Shown here: positions 51,394 to 61,247 of the stretch, one piece after another
How positions within the stretch are numbered: the stretch's first letter is position 1
Layout: every line of letters starts with the position of its first letter
Notes under the pieces: generated by a model
Told to the model about the DNA's origin: nothing
The model's input: the letters and a program-made list of their open reading frames with translations, nothing else
The model's database searches: none
Source of the DNA: an uncultured Phycicoccus sp.
Lineage (GTDB): Bacteria > Actinomycetota > Actinomycetes > Actinomycetales > Dermatophilaceae
Length of the DNA: 64,000 nucleotides
Assembly: GCF_947495705.1 (NCBI RefSeq)
Contig: NZ_CANLZR010000011.1
Location: 40,074 to 104,073 of the forward strand
Direction of reading: 5' to 3'
Position numbers and translations under genes: made by a program

Positions 51394-52020
51394 GTGAACG
51401 ACCCCGAGATCGTCGCCGCGGGCGAGGGCCAGAAGTCCGGCCTCGACGACCACATCTACAACCGGCTCCTCAAGGAGCGGATCATCTTCCTCGGCTCCGA
51501 CGTGCGCGACGACAACGCGAACGCGATCTGTGCGCAGATGCTGCTCCTGGCGGCGGAGGACCCCGAGAAGGACATCTGGCTCTACATCAACAGCCCCGGC
51601 GGCTCCGTCACCGCGGGGATGGCCATCTTCGACACGATGCAGTGGGTGCCCAACGACGTCGCCACCGTCGCGATGGGCATGGCCGCGTCGATGGGGCAGT
51701 TCCTCCTCTCGGCCGGGACCCCGGGCAAGCGCTACGCCACCCCGCACGCCCGCGTCATGATGCACCAGCCCTCCGGCGGCATCGGCGGCACGGCCTCGGA
51801 CATCAAGATCCAGGCCGAGCAGCTCATCCACATCAAGAAGCAGATGGCCGGGCTCATCGCCGAGCACACCGGGCAGACGGTCGACCAGATCGAGATCGAC
51901 TCCGACCGCGACCGCTGGTTCACCGCGCCCGAGGCCAAGGAGTACGGCTTCGTCGACCACGTGATCACCAAGGCCGACATGGCGGGGCGGCACGGCGACA
52001 ACCCCGTGACCTCCGACTGA
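51394..52020 (+). CDS. clpP1: ATP-dependent Clp protease proteolytic subunit 1
   Basis: 208-residue serine peptidase subunit. Catalytic Ser is in [11 protein letters not shown], His in [10 protein letters not shown] and Asp in the AKEYGFVD region. [20 protein letters not shown] is the ring-forming N-terminal part. In actinomycetes ClpP1 and ClpP2 assemble as two unlike heptamers and are essential. The GTG at 51394 has GAGGAG at about 51378-51383. A TAGGGT -10 box at 51346-51351 would give a 36-base leader. clpP2 follows 28 bases after the stop. Confidence 0.95.
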   Translation: MNDPEIVAAGEGQKSGLDDHIYNRLLKERIIFLGSDVRDDNANAICAQMLLLAAEDPEKDIWLYINSPGGSVTAGMAIFDTMQWVPNDVATVAMGMAASMGQFLLSAGTPGKRYATPHARVMMHQPSGGIGGTASDIKIQAEQLIHIKKQMAGLIAEHTGQTVDQIEIDSDRDRWFTAPEAKEYGFVDHVITKADMAGRHGDNPVTSD

Positions 52021-52048
52021 CCCGGCCGAGACGACGCGAGAGAGAGAC

Positions 52049-52693
52049 ATGTACCCAGACATCACCGGCCGCCTGGCCGTGCCGGGCCCGCAGAGCCGCT
52101 ACATCCTCCCCCAGTTCGAGGAGCGCACGTCCTACGGGATGAAGCGCCTCGACCCGTACACCAAGCTGTTCGAGGACCGCATCATCTTCCTCGGCGTGCA
52201 GGTCGACGACGCGTCCGCGGACGACGTCATCGCCCAGCTCATCGTGCTCGAGTCCCAGGACCCCGACCGCGACATCCTCATGTACATCAACAGCCCCGGC
52301 GGCTCGTTCACGGCGATGACCGCCATCTACGACACGATGCAGTACATCCGCCCCGACGTGCAGACCTTCGTCATCGGGCAGGCGGCCTCGGCCGCCGCCG
52401 TGCTCCTCGGCGCGGGAGCCAAGGGCAAGCGGTTCGCCCTGCCCAACGCGCGGGTGCTCATCCACCAGCCCGCCATCGAGGGCACCGGCGGCATGGCGTC
52501 CGACCTCGAGATCCACGCGAACGAGATCATCCGGATGCGGGGGTGGCTCGAAGACACGATCGCCGCCCACTCCGGCCGTGACGTCGAGCTCGTCCGCAAG
52601 GACATCGAGCGCGACAAGATCCTCTCGGCCGACGCCGCGAAGGAGTACGGCCTCATCGACGAGGTACTCGCCTCGCGCAAGGGCTCCGTCTGA
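52049..52693 (+). CDS. clpP2: ATP-dependent Clp protease proteolytic subunit 2
   Basis: 214-residue partner of ClpP1. The triad is in GQAASAAAVLLG (Ser), RVLIHQPAIEG (His) and AKEYGLIDEV (Asp). RYILPQFEERTSYGMKRLDPY is the N-terminal extension characteristic of actinobacterial ClpP2, which docks ClpX and ClpC. The ATG at 52049 follows a GAGAGAGA-type purine stretch. A perfect 18-base hairpin 19 bases after the stop ends the transcript, cutting it off from clpX, which lies 5.1 kb away. Confidence 0.95.
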   Translation: MYPDITGRLAVPGPQSRYILPQFEERTSYGMKRLDPYTKLFEDRIIFLGVQVDDASADDVIAQLIVLESQDPDRDILMYINSPGGSFTAMTAIYDTMQYIRPDVQTFVIGQAASAAAVLLGAGAKGKRFALPNARVLIHQPAIEGTGGMASDLEIHANEIIRMRGWLEDTIAAHSGRDVELVRKDIERDKILSADAAKEYGLIDEVLASRKGSV

Positions 52694-52711
52694 GCGGACG
52701 CCGCTGACCGT

Positions 52712-52751
52712 GCCGACGCCGCCCGCACCCCGAGGTGCGGGCGGCGTCGGC
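52712..52751 (+). terminator. Hairpin terminator of clpP1-clpP2
   Basis: An 18-base perfect stem (left arm 52712-52729, right arm 52734-52751) closes a 4-base loop CCGA. It lies between clpP2 and the convergent FAD-oxidase gene and could act on both strands. Confidence 0.88.
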
Positions 52752-52770
52752 GTGTCCGCCGGGACGCGGG

Positions 52771-54198
52771 TCAGCTGCCGGACTCCCGCTCCGCGCCCGG
52801 CACCGGGTGGTTGCCGACGAAGAGCCCGGAGGGGTCGACCGTCGCCCGCACCTCGGTCAGCCGCCGCCACGCGTCCTGCGAGAAGAACGACGCGACGTCG
52901 ACCGGGTTCTCCGCGAAGTTCAGGTAGTTCCGGCCGTTCGCGAACGGCGCGAGCGTGTCCGTGAGCGCGTGGGCCTCCTCGTGCGCCCGGGCCCCGCGCT
53001 CAGGGGTCATCGCGATCCCGAGCGCCAGGGTGAGGAACGTCCCCTCGAAGTGCGAGGTCGCGCCGCCGCCCGGGTGCGGCCGGCCGAGGGCGCCCCCGAG
53101 CTGGCGGAGCTCGAAGAGGTCGATCGCCGTGTCCGCGCCCGGCCCGACGGCCTCGAGGACGCTCGCGATCGCGGACTCGGGCAGCGAGTGCAGGATCGCG
53201 GTCGAGGACGCGACCGGGGTCGGCCCCTCGGGGTCCATGTGCAGCCGGATCAGCTCCCGCGTGGGTACCCGTCCGAACGTGTCGACCTCCGGCTCGAGCG
53301 CCCGCAGCGGGGCGAGGATCTGCCGGGCGGTCTCGTCGTCGGCGAGCACCGCGCCGTCGATGACGACGATGTCGCGGCCGCGCACGATCTCCGGGACCTC
53401 GGGCAGCGGCGGGACCCGCAGGACCCGGAAGGACGTCGTCACCTCGTCCGGGGCGTCGACGGCCCAGGCCGCCCAGGTCCGCAGCACGTCCTCGGTGTGG
53501 GCGACGTCCCAGAAGAGCATGCCGCCGTACGTCGTCGCGAAGTCGAACATCCGCAGCTCGAGCGCGGTGACGACGCCGAAGCTGCCCCCGCCGCCGCGGA
53601 CCGCCCAGAACAGGTCGGGGTGGTGCTCGGCGTCGGCCCGCAGGATGCGGCCCTGCGCGTCGACGAGCTCGACGGCGACGAGGTTGTTCGTGCACAGGCC
53701 CAGCTTGCGGGCGTACCACCCGGAGCCGCCGCCGAGGCTGTAGCCGGCGATCCCGACGTCCGGGGACGAGCCGTGGAGCACGGTGAAACCGGCCTCGGCG
53801 GCGGCCTCGACGACCGGCTCCCAGACCAGGCCGGCGCCGGCGCGCACGACCCGGCGCTCGGCGTCCACCGTGATCTCGTCGAGCCGGCCGAGCCGCACGA
53901 GGACGACGTCGGCGAGGCCCTGGGCGGCGAGCGGGCCGGCGTTGTGGCCGGTCGACTGGGGGGCGACGCGCAGGCCGAGCACGGCCGCGGCCCGCACGAG
54001 GGCGGAGACCTCCTCCGCCGAGCGCGGGTAAGCGACGGCGGCCGGTCGCTGGTCGACCGACGCGGCCCACGGCGCGCGGGCGTCGTCGTAGCCGGGCTCG
54101 CCCGGCAGGTGGATCTCGGCGTCGCAGAGGTCGCGCAGCGCGGCGGCGTCGACGATCTCGGCGGGCCGGGACGTGGGGTGGGTGATCTCGAGGGTCAT
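52771..54198 (-). CDS. FAD-linked oxidase, berberine-bridge-enzyme (PCMH/BBE) family
   Basis: 475 residues. The PCMH-type FAD domain covers residues ~30-215: VAPQSTGHNAG holds the His for covalent FAD, and SSPDVGIAGYSLGGGSGWYARKLGL is the second flavin loop. That loop has no Cys, so a single covalent link is expected instead of the two seen in many plant and secondary-metabolism members. AVRGGGGSFGVVTA follows. The C-terminal BBE segment with NGRNYLNFAENP completes the enzyme. The ATG at 54198 has GGAGG 5 bases upstream. It probably oxidises an alcohol or amine of a small metabolite. Divergent from a SARP-type regulator, likely its controller. Confidence 0.9.
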   Translation of the reverse strand: MTLEITHPTSRPAEIVDAAALRDLCDAEIHLPGEPGYDDARAPWAASVDQRPAAVAYPRSAEEVSALVRAAAVLGLRVAPQSTGHNAGPLAAQGLADVVLVRLGRLDEITVDAERRVVRAGAGLVWEPVVEAAAEAGFTVLHGSSPDVGIAGYSLGGGSGWYARKLGLCTNNLVAVELVDAQGRILRADAEHHPDLFWAVRGGGGSFGVVTALELRMFDFATTYGGMLFWDVAHTEDVLRTWAAWAVDAPDEVTTSFRVLRVPPLPEVPEIVRGRDIVVIDGAVLADDETARQILAPLRALEPEVDTFGRVPTRELIRLHMDPEGPTPVASSTAILHSLPESAIASVLEAVGPGADTAIDLFELRQLGGALGRPHPGGGATSHFEGTFLTLALGIAMTPERGARAHEEAHALTDTLAPFANGRNYLNFAENPVDVASFFSQDAWRRLTEVRATVDPSGLFVGNHPVPGAERESGS

Positions 54199-54247
54199 CG
54201 GGTCCTCCATGGGTGGGTTGCTGTCGTGGAGGACCATCGCCGGTGCC

Positions 54248-54276
54248 ACTTGGAGTCGACTTGGAGCCGGATTGGG
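54248..54276. promoter_or_regulatory. Three heptameric repeats at 11-base steps (SARP-type box)
   Basis: ACTTGGA at 54248-54254 and again at 54259-54265, and the related GATTGGG at 54270-54276, are spaced exactly 11 bases. This is the phase used by SARP/AfsR regulators. It lies in the 115-base region between the regulator and the FAD oxidase. Reading toward the oxidase, a GATGGT-like element follows about 9 bases further on. Confidence 0.6.
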
Positions 54277-54301
54277 GGCGCGCTGCGGGCCGGTCGCTCC
54301 G

Positions 54302-54307
54302 TATGCT
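54302..54307 (+). promoter_or_regulatory. -10 box of the SARP-type regulator, leaderless
   Basis: TATGCT lies 6 bases before the GTG at 54314; no ribosome site is visible. Confidence 0.5.
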
Positions 54308-54313
54308 CGCGCC

Positions 54314-57300
54314 GTGGAGGTCGCGGTGCTCGGCGCGGTCGAGGTGCGCGCTCCCGGCGGGCCCCTCGACCTCGGTACCCCCCGGCAGCGCAGCCTCCTC
54401 GCAGCCCTCGCCCTCTCGGCGGGACGCCCGGTCCCGGTCGACGTCCTCGTCGACCTGCTGTGGGGGGAGACGCCGCCGCCCGGGGTGACGACGACGCTCC
54501 AGGCGTACGTCGCCGGGCTGCGCAAGGTGCTCGAGCCGGACCGGCCGCGCCGCGCGCCGGCCCGGGTCCTGGTCACGGCGGCGCCGGGCTACGCGCTGCG
54601 CGTCCCCGAGGCGGCCCAGGACAGCGTGCGCTTCGACGCCGCGGTCCGCGAGCAGCACCGCCGGCTGTCCGGCCCGCTGCTCGACCCACCGGCGCTCGGC
54701 GCGGAGGAGCTCGAGGCCGCGGTGGCCGCGCTCGACGAGGCGCTCGGCTGGTGGCGCGGCACTCCGTTCCTCGAGCTCGGCGAGGCGGCGGCCGCCGTCG
54801 CGCAGCGGGCGCACCTCGAGGAGCTGCGGGTCGTCGCGCACGAGGACCGCGCCGCCGCCCTGCTCGCGCTCGGCCGGCACGGCACCACCGCCGCCGAGCT
54901 CGAGGCGCTCACCGCGCAGCACCCGCTCCGCGAGCGGCTGTGGGCGCTGCGGGTGCTCGCCCTGACCCGGGCCGGGCGCCAGGCCGACGCCCTCGACGCG
55001 CTGCGGCAGGTACGCCGGCTCCTCGACCGCGAGCTCGGCATCGACCCGGGTGCGGAGCTGCGGACGCTGCAGAACGCGGTGCTGCGCCAGGACCCCGCTC
55101 TCTCCTGGCGCCCGCCGCCGCGGGCGTCCGCGCGCCCGGCGCCGACGACCGGGGAACCGGCAGGGCCGGCCGTCCACCGCCGCGCCGACGTCGCCCCGTG
55201 GCCGCTGCTCGGTCGCGACCACGAACGGGCCGCGCTGCTCGAGGCGCTGGCGGCGGCGGCCGACGGCCGGACCCGGTTCGCGGCGGTCTCCGGCGACCCC
55301 GGGATCGGCAAGACCCGGCTGAGTGCCGAGCTCGCCGAGGACGCGCGTGCCCGGGGCCTGCGGGTGGCCGTGGGGCACTGCTCCCAGGACGAGGGCGCGC
55401 CGCCGCTGCACCCGTGGCTCGAGGTGCTGGAGGGGCTCGGCCTCGAGGCGCCCGACGTCGCCGGCGCCGGCCCCGGCGACGACTTCCGGGCCTGGGACCA
55501 CGTCGTCCGGCGGGTGCGGCAGAGCACCGCCGACGGCCCGGTCGTCGTGGTCATCGACGACCTGCACTGGGCGGACTCGGCCTCTCTGCGGGTGCTGCGG
55601 CTGCTCGCGGACACCACCCGGGAGGCGCCGCTGCTCGGCATCGTGACGTGGCGGGACCGGCCGGCGCCGTCCGGGCTGCTCGCGGACGTCCTCGAGTCCC
55701 TGACCCGGGCGCACGCGCTGCGGCTGGCCCTCGGGGGCCTGGCCGCGGACGACGTCGCGGGCATCGTCACGGCGGTCACCGCGCAGCCGACCGGCGTCGA
55801 CGACGCCCGCCGGCTCCGCGAGCGCACCGACGGCAACCCTTTCCTCGTCGTCGAGTACGCGCGGACCGCCGCCCACCCGGGCGGTGCGGGGTCCGCCACC
55901 GGTGGCCTCGCCGGGCTGCTCGACGACGCCGGGCCACCGGCGGCGGTCCAGGAGCTGCTCGCCCGGCGCGTCGAGCGCCTGCCCGAGCGCACCGCGGACG
56001 TCCTGCGGCGGGCCGCGGTCCTCGGCCGGCACTTCGACGACACGACCCTCGTGGCCCTCGTCGGCGGCGTCGAGGACGAGGTCCTCGAGGTCCTCGAACC
56101 GGCCGTCTACGAGGGTCTGGTGCGCGAGGAGGGGATCGGCCGGTTCGCCTTCGCGCACGCCCTCGTGCGTGACGCGGTGTACACCCGGCTCGGCCCCACC
56201 CGTCGCGCCCGCTGGCACGCCGTCGCGGCCGGGGCGCTCGCGGACCAGCCGGGCCGGGAGTCGGAGGAGGCCCACCACTGGCTCGCCGCGGGCCCCCGGC
56301 ATGCCGCGCAGGCCTGGCCGGCGGCCCGGCGCGCAGCGCGGTCGGCCGTGTCCGCCCACGCACACGACGAGGCGGTCTCGCTCCTCCGCTCCGCCCTCGA
56401 CGCGATGACGCACGATCCGGCGAGCACGGCGCGGGACCGCTACGACGCGCTCATGGAGCTCGTCGCCGCGAGCCGCTGGGCGGCCCGGTGGGACGAGCTC
56501 ACGACGACCGTCGAGGCCGCGATCGCCGTCGCCGAGGAGCTCGGCGACGTCGAGCGTCTGGCCCGGGCGGCGGTCGCCACGACCGAGGGCGTCCTGTGGC
56601 AGTCGGCGCCCGAGGGTGAGGCGCACCCCGGCGTCGTCGCCGCCCTGCGCCGTGCTCTGGCGGAGCTCCCGGCCGGGGACTCGCCGCTGCGCGCCCGGTG
56701 CCTGCTCGGTCTCGCCACGGAGACGTACTACGCCGACCCGCACGACGAGCGCCGCAGGCTCGTCGACGAGGCGCTGCACATGGCCGCCCGGATCGGCGAC
56801 CCCGGCCTGCTCATGGCCGCCCACCAGGTGGGGTTCATGGCGCTGCTGTGCGGGGACCCCGCGCACGAGCGGCTCGCCCACGCCGACGAGGCGCTCGCCG
56901 CGGCCCGTCGCGCCGGGGACGAGCAGGGCGCCCTCGTCTCGACGACGCTGCGGGCCGTCGCGCTCTCCGAGCTGGGCCGGACCGCGGAGCTGTGGCCGGC
57001 GGTGCGCCGCGCCCGGGCCGAGGCGCTGCGGCTGCGGGTCCCGTTCGGCGAGCTCGTCCTGGACAACATGGTCGTGCCCTGGCTGGCGATGGCCGGACGG
57101 TGGACCGAGTGCGAGGAGGCCCTGACCCGCCTCCGGGCGCACGTGCACACCGGCATCCACCAGGCCGTGGAGGCGCTCGAGGGGGCCGAGCTCGGCGTGG
57201 CCGTGTGGTCCGGCCGGCCGGGGGAGGCCGCGGACGCGCTGGCGACGCTGCTCGACGGTCCGTTCCCGCTCGCCGCGACCGTCGCCGCGTACCGCTGGCG

Positions 57301-57664
57301 CGCCGGGGACGAGGACGGCGCCCGCGCGGTCCTCGCCGAGCACCCGGTCGACGTCACCCCACAGATGTGGCTGAGCCCGGTGAACTGGGCGCACGCCGCG
57401 TGCCTGGCGCTCTACCTCGGGGACCCCGCGCTCGCGCGCGAGGTCCGGCACCGGTTGGCCCCGCTCTCCGGGCACGCCTGCACCGCCGGGTCCGGTATGG
57501 CGTCCGGGCCGGCGGACGCCTACCTGGCGTTCGCGGCCGCCGCCTGCGGTGACGGCGCCGACGCGTCCGCCCTGGCCGACGCCGCCCTCGCGCAGTGCGC
57601 GCAGTGGGAGATCCCTGTCTTCGCGGAGTGGTTCGCCGGGGAGCGGGCACGCCACGGGTTCTGA
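54314..57664 (+). CDS. Large SARP/AfsR-type regulator with AAA ATPase and TPR-like region
   Basis: 1116 residues. An OmpR-like winged helix (about 1-95: GTPRQRSLLAALAL and TTLQAYVAGLRKVL, then APGYALRV) is followed by the BTAD helical domain (about 97-245), an ATPase with Walker A GDPGIGKTR near residue 328 and Walker B VVVIDDLHWADS near 410, and a long alpha-helical C-terminal half. The end carries no LuxR helix-turn-helix. Proteins of this build activate secondary-metabolite or stress genes by binding 11-bp direct repeats upstream. The GTG at 54314 is leaderless. It is divergent from the FAD oxidase, and a phased repeat lies in between. Confidence 0.88.
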   Translation: MEVAVLGAVEVRAPGGPLDLGTPRQRSLLAALALSAGRPVPVDVLVDLLWGETPPPGVTTTLQAYVAGLRKVLEPDRPRRAPARVLVTAAPGYALRVPEAAQDSVRFDAAVREQHRRLSGPLLDPPALGAEELEAAVAALDEALGWWRGTPFLELGEAAAAVAQRAHLEELRVVAHEDRAAALLALGRHGTTAAELEALTAQHPLRERLWALRVLALTRAGRQADALDALRQVRRLLDRELGIDPGAELRTLQNAVLRQDPALSWRPPPRASARPAPTTGEPAGPAVHRRADVAPWPLLGRDHERAALLEALAAAADGRTRFAAVSGDPGIGKTRLSAELAEDARARGLRVAVGHCSQDEGAPPLHPWLEVLEGLGLEAPDVAGAGPGDDFRAWDHVVRRVRQSTADGPVVVVIDDLHWADSASLRVLRLLADTTREAPLLGIVTWRDRPAPSGLLADVLESLTRAHALRLALGGLAADDVAGIVTAVTAQPTGVDDARRLRERTDGNPFLVVEYARTAAHPGGAGSATGGLAGLLDDAGPPAAVQELLARRVERLPERTADVLRRAAVLGRHFDDTTLVALVGGVEDEVLEVLEPAVYEGLVREEGIGRFAFAHALVRDAVYTRLGPTRRARWHAVAAGALADQPGRESEEAHHWLAAGPRHAAQAWPAARRAARSAVSAHAHDEAVSLLRSALDAMTHDPASTARDRYDALMELVAASRWAARWDELTTTVEAAIAVAEELGDVERLARAAVATTEGVLWQSAPEGEAHPGVVAALRRALAELPAGDSPLRARCLLGLATETYYADPHDERRRLVDEALHMAARIGDPGLLMAAHQVGFMALLCGDPAHERLAHADEALAAARRAGDEQGALVSTTLRAVALSELGRTAELWPAVRRARAEALRLRVPFGELVLDNMVVPWLAMAGRWTECEEALTRLRAHVHTGIHQAVEALEGAELGVAVWSGRPGEAADALATLLDGPFPLAATVAAYRWRAGDEDGARAVLAEHPVDVTPQMWLSPVNWAHAACLALYLGDPALAREVRHRLAPLSGHACTAGSGMASGPADAYLAFAAAACGDGADASALADAALAQCAQWEIPVFAEWFAGERARHGF

Positions 57665-57795
57665 GGACGGCGGCGGGTTGCGCTGACAGCGGACACACGC
57701 GACGCGCCGGGTCGGCCGACGGTTCAATGGGTGCAGGAGGAACCCTCGGCGGGTAGCGTCGGGGGCGTTGCCGGAGTCGAGGGAAGGACGCATCC

Positions 57796-59085
<1,290 letters not shown>

Positions 59086-59088
59086 CCC

Positions 59089-59105
59089 GACGGCGTCCCG
59101 CCGTC
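59089..59105 (+). terminator. Short hairpin after clpX
   Basis: GACGGCG and CGCCGTC pair over a 3-base loop, beginning 3 bases after the clpX stop. It is GC-only and without a T-run; a plausible terminator. Confidence 0.4.
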
Positions 59106-59161
59106 CACATCCGGGCGTGCCGGTAGTGGCGCCCGGGCGCTGCGGTGGTAACGATGGGTCC

Positions 59162-59839
59162 GTGGCGACCACCTTCCGGCTCCGGGCCGGCGACACCGGG
59201 CCGGTGCAGCAGTCACCGGTGACGTGCGGATCCGCGTGCCTCACGGTCGCGCGGATGCTCGTCGACCCGGTGTTCGCCTCGTGGGTCCGCACCGGCGAGC
59301 CGCACCCGCCCGGGTCGCCGTCGGGCGCCACCCAGGCCGAGCGGTTCGCCGCCTACGAGCGGGTCGTCATGCGCCGCACCAACGGCCTCGTCGGCGCGGG
59401 GCGTGTGCTGTCGCTCCCGTGGCCGCGGGCGCTCGGCACCCCGCCCTGGGGTGCCAAGCACGAGCTGGAGTTCGGCGCCTCCCGGCGCGGGACCGAGTAC
59501 GAGCTCGATGTGCTCCGCGGCCGTGACGAGGGCGGCCTGCTGACGGGCTTCGACCGGCTCGTCGACGTCGTCGCCGACGGCGAGCCGGCGCTGCTGTACA
59601 TCGGCAACCGGCTGCTGCCGCGGCACGTCGTCCTCGTCCTGCCGGGCGACGGCGACCGGATGCTCGACGTCTACGACCCCGCGACGGGCCGGGTCGACCA
59701 CCTGCGGCGCGACACCGTGGTCGAGCGACGCATCGGGCTGTCCGGCTGGGACGTCCCGTGGCTCGCGGTCCGGCCCACCGGACTGCGGCGCGTGGAGGAC
59801 CGCAGCCCCGCCCGCAACCCGCGACCGATGCCGGCCTGA
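59162..59839 (+). CDS. Stand-alone peptidase C39-like protein
   Basis: 225 residues, no signal peptide or membrane helix. The N-terminus has QQSPVTCGSACL, matching the oxyanion Gln and catalytic Cys (Cys22) of C39/papain-like peptidases (pattern Q....CG.AC). A later RHVVLVLPG supplies His155 and VYDPATG Asp172, the C39 order and spacing (His-Val-Val...Asp-Pro). This is the family that cleaves double-Gly leaders from bacteriocin-type peptides, usually as the front part of an ABC transporter; here it is free. The GTG at 59162 follows a TAACGAT-like -10 box. It converges on the regulator of the peptide locus to the right. Assignment is by motif only; no annotation seen directly proves peptidase activity. 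Confidence 0.6.
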   Translation: MATTFRLRAGDTGPVQQSPVTCGSACLTVARMLVDPVFASWVRTGEPHPPGSPSGATQAERFAAYERVVMRRTNGLVGAGRVLSLPWPRALGTPPWGAKHELEFGASRRGTEYELDVLRGRDEGGLLTGFDRLVDVVADGEPALLYIGNRLLPRHVVLVLPGDGDRMLDVYDPATGRVDHLRRDTVVERRIGLSGWDVPWLAVRPTGLRRVEDRSPARNPRPMPA

Positions 59840-59877
59840 CCGGCTCCTCACGCGGCGTCCCGACCCCGGGCCGCGCC

Positions 59878-60882
59878 TCAGGGCCGAGGACGGCAGTCGC
59901 CGAGCCACCCGTTCGCCGCGGCTCGCAGCGCCAGGTCGAACCGCCCCTTGGCGCCGACCTTCTCGCACGTCCCGGCCACGATGCGGCGGACCGTCCGCAC
60001 CGACTGTCCCGTGGCCCGCGCCACGGCCTCGTCCTTGTGGCCGAGCGCCAGCAGGCGAAGGACCGCGAGCTCGGTCGGAGTGAGCGGCGAGTCGAGGTGC
60101 GGGGACGCGACGGGCTCGCCGAACGGCGTGGCAGTGGCCCAGTACCTCTCGAAGAGGTCGACGAGCAGGGCCACCACGGCGGGGTTGCGGACGTGGATCG
60201 CGCCCCGGCCGGGCTCGACGGCGTTGTTGGCCACCACGGCCTCCCGCCCGTCGACGACGAGCATCCGGGTGGGGAGCGTCGGGGCCAGCCGCGTCCGGAC
60301 CCCCATGGCCGCGCTCTCGCGCAGGGCCCGAGCCATCGCCGGGTCCCGGACGAAGGCCTCGAGCCCGATCGTGCGCATCGCGACCCCCCGCTGCGCGAGG
60401 AGCTCGTCGAGTGGGCGGGACTCGGTGATCGCACGGACCGACGGCTTGCTGCTGACGAAGGAGGCGACCTCCACCCGGGCGTCCGCCACGAGCTGGTCGA
60501 TCCGCATGAGGACCGCGTCGCGGTCCGGGAGCGGGACCACGGCGTCCGGGTCGACGTCCGGGGTCGCCTCCGAGTAGAGCTGCGTCAGCTCACGTAGGTC
60601 GTGCCGCAGCGCTGCGAGTCCCGCGAGGTGGTCCTGGAGGTCACGCTCCCGCGTCGCGAGGTCCTGTCCGATCGTCAGGCTCGGGTGGACCGCCCGCCAA
60701 CCGCCGGGGACGACCTGGGACTCGACGGCCAGGCCGCGGGCACGCAGCTGGTCGAGGAGCGGGCGCAGCTCCGCCTCGGGGCGACCGAGCCGCGCAGCGA
60801 GGTCGGCGGTCGAGGCGTTCGGGCGGGCTGCGACCGCGGCATACACGTCGGCCTGCCACCGGCCCCCCGTCACCCCGCTCAC
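59878..60882 (-). CDS. Two-HTH transcriptional regulator (TrmB-like N-terminus, LuxR-type C-terminus)
   Basis: 334 residues. A winged helix of TrmB/ArsR character (ADVYAAVAARPNASTADLAARLGRPEAEL, about residues 8-60) is followed by a coiled region and a central PLD-like or sensor domain (MRTIGLEAF, LPTRMLVVDGREAVVANN). A LuxR-type HTH (SPLTPTELAVLRLLALGHKDEAVARATGQSVRTVRRIV) closes the protein. The GTG at 60882 is used, with a TAGGGT -10 box (60896-60891) 8 bases upstream. It is divergent from a 43-residue secreted peptide gene, and an ABC transporter operon lies beyond. Regulators of this build in actinomycetes often lie next to small secreted peptides, so the peptide or the transporter may provide the signal; this is inferred. 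Confidence 0.8.
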   Translation of the reverse strand: MSGVTGGRWQADVYAAVAARPNASTADLAARLGRPEAELRPLLDQLRARGLAVESQVVPGGWRAVHPSLTIGQDLATRERDLQDHLAGLAALRHDLRELTQLYSEATPDVDPDAVVPLPDRDAVLMRIDQLVADARVEVASFVSSKPSVRAITESRPLDELLAQRGVAMRTIGLEAFVRDPAMARALRESAAMGVRTRLAPTLPTRMLVVDGREAVVANNAVEPGRGAIHVRNPAVVALLVDLFERYWATATPFGEPVASPHLDSPLTPTELAVLRLLALGHKDEAVARATGQSVRTVRRIVAGTCEKVGAKGRFDLALRAAANGWLGDCRPRP

Positions 60883-60890
60883 GGACCCAG

Positions 60891-60896
60891 ACCCTA
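60891..60896 (-). promoter_or_regulatory. -10 box of the two-HTH regulator
   Basis: TAGGGT on the minus strand, 8 bases before the GTG at 60882; no ribosome site is visible. Confidence 0.45.
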
Positions 60897-61049
60897 CTGT
60901 GGGAGAGGGGATCTCGCTGCGGGATCGCCGGGCGTTGCACGTCGATGCCACGTCGTCATGCGGACATCGCGTTCGGCCACGGCGCCCTTCCGTCCTCGCC
61001 ACGATGAGCGCACCGGCGAGACAGGCTCGTCGAGGACAGGAGGGGAAGC

Positions 61050-61181
61050 ATGACCGTTCGTCGTCTCATCGCCGTCATCGTGGTGTCCACCGCGCTGGGC
61101 ACCGCTGGGGGGACCGCCCAGGCGTCGGACTCGTCCCGCGCTCCGGCGGACCGGGCGAAGGTGTGCGTCGCCTGCTGGTGA
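61050..61181 (+). CDS. 43-residue secreted Cys-containing peptide precursor
   Basis: A small gene with a strong ribosome site (AGGAGGGGA just before the ATG at 61050) and its own terminator hairpin after the TGA. The product starts with a Sec-type signal: MTVRR, then a hydrophobic core (LIAVIVVSTALG), then an Ala-Gln-Ala cleavage site after residue 25. The remaining 18 residues are polar (SDSSRAPADRA) and end in KVCVACW: two Cys three apart and a C-terminal Trp. The sequence also contains a Gly-Gly pair at 20-21 that a C39-type peptidase might use. It is divergent from the regulator and close to a three-gene ABC transporter. Family unknown to me; a signal peptide or small bacteriocin is plausible. 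Confidence 0.68.
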   Translation: MTVRRLIAVIVVSTALGTAGGTAQASDSSRAPADRAKVCVACW

Positions 61182-61190
61182 CGTACCGGA

Positions 61191-61229
61191 GGCGAAGGGG
61201 TGGGGCCAGGAGGGTCCCACCCCTTCGCC
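61191..61229 (+). terminator. Hairpin between the small peptide gene and the transporter operon
   Basis: A 14-base perfect stem (61191-61204 with 61216-61229) closes an 11-base loop. It begins 9 bases after the peptide gene's stop and ends 18 bases before the stop of the convergent transporter operon, so it can act in both directions. Confidence 0.82.
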
Positions 61230-61247
61230 GTGTCGTGGACGCCCCGG

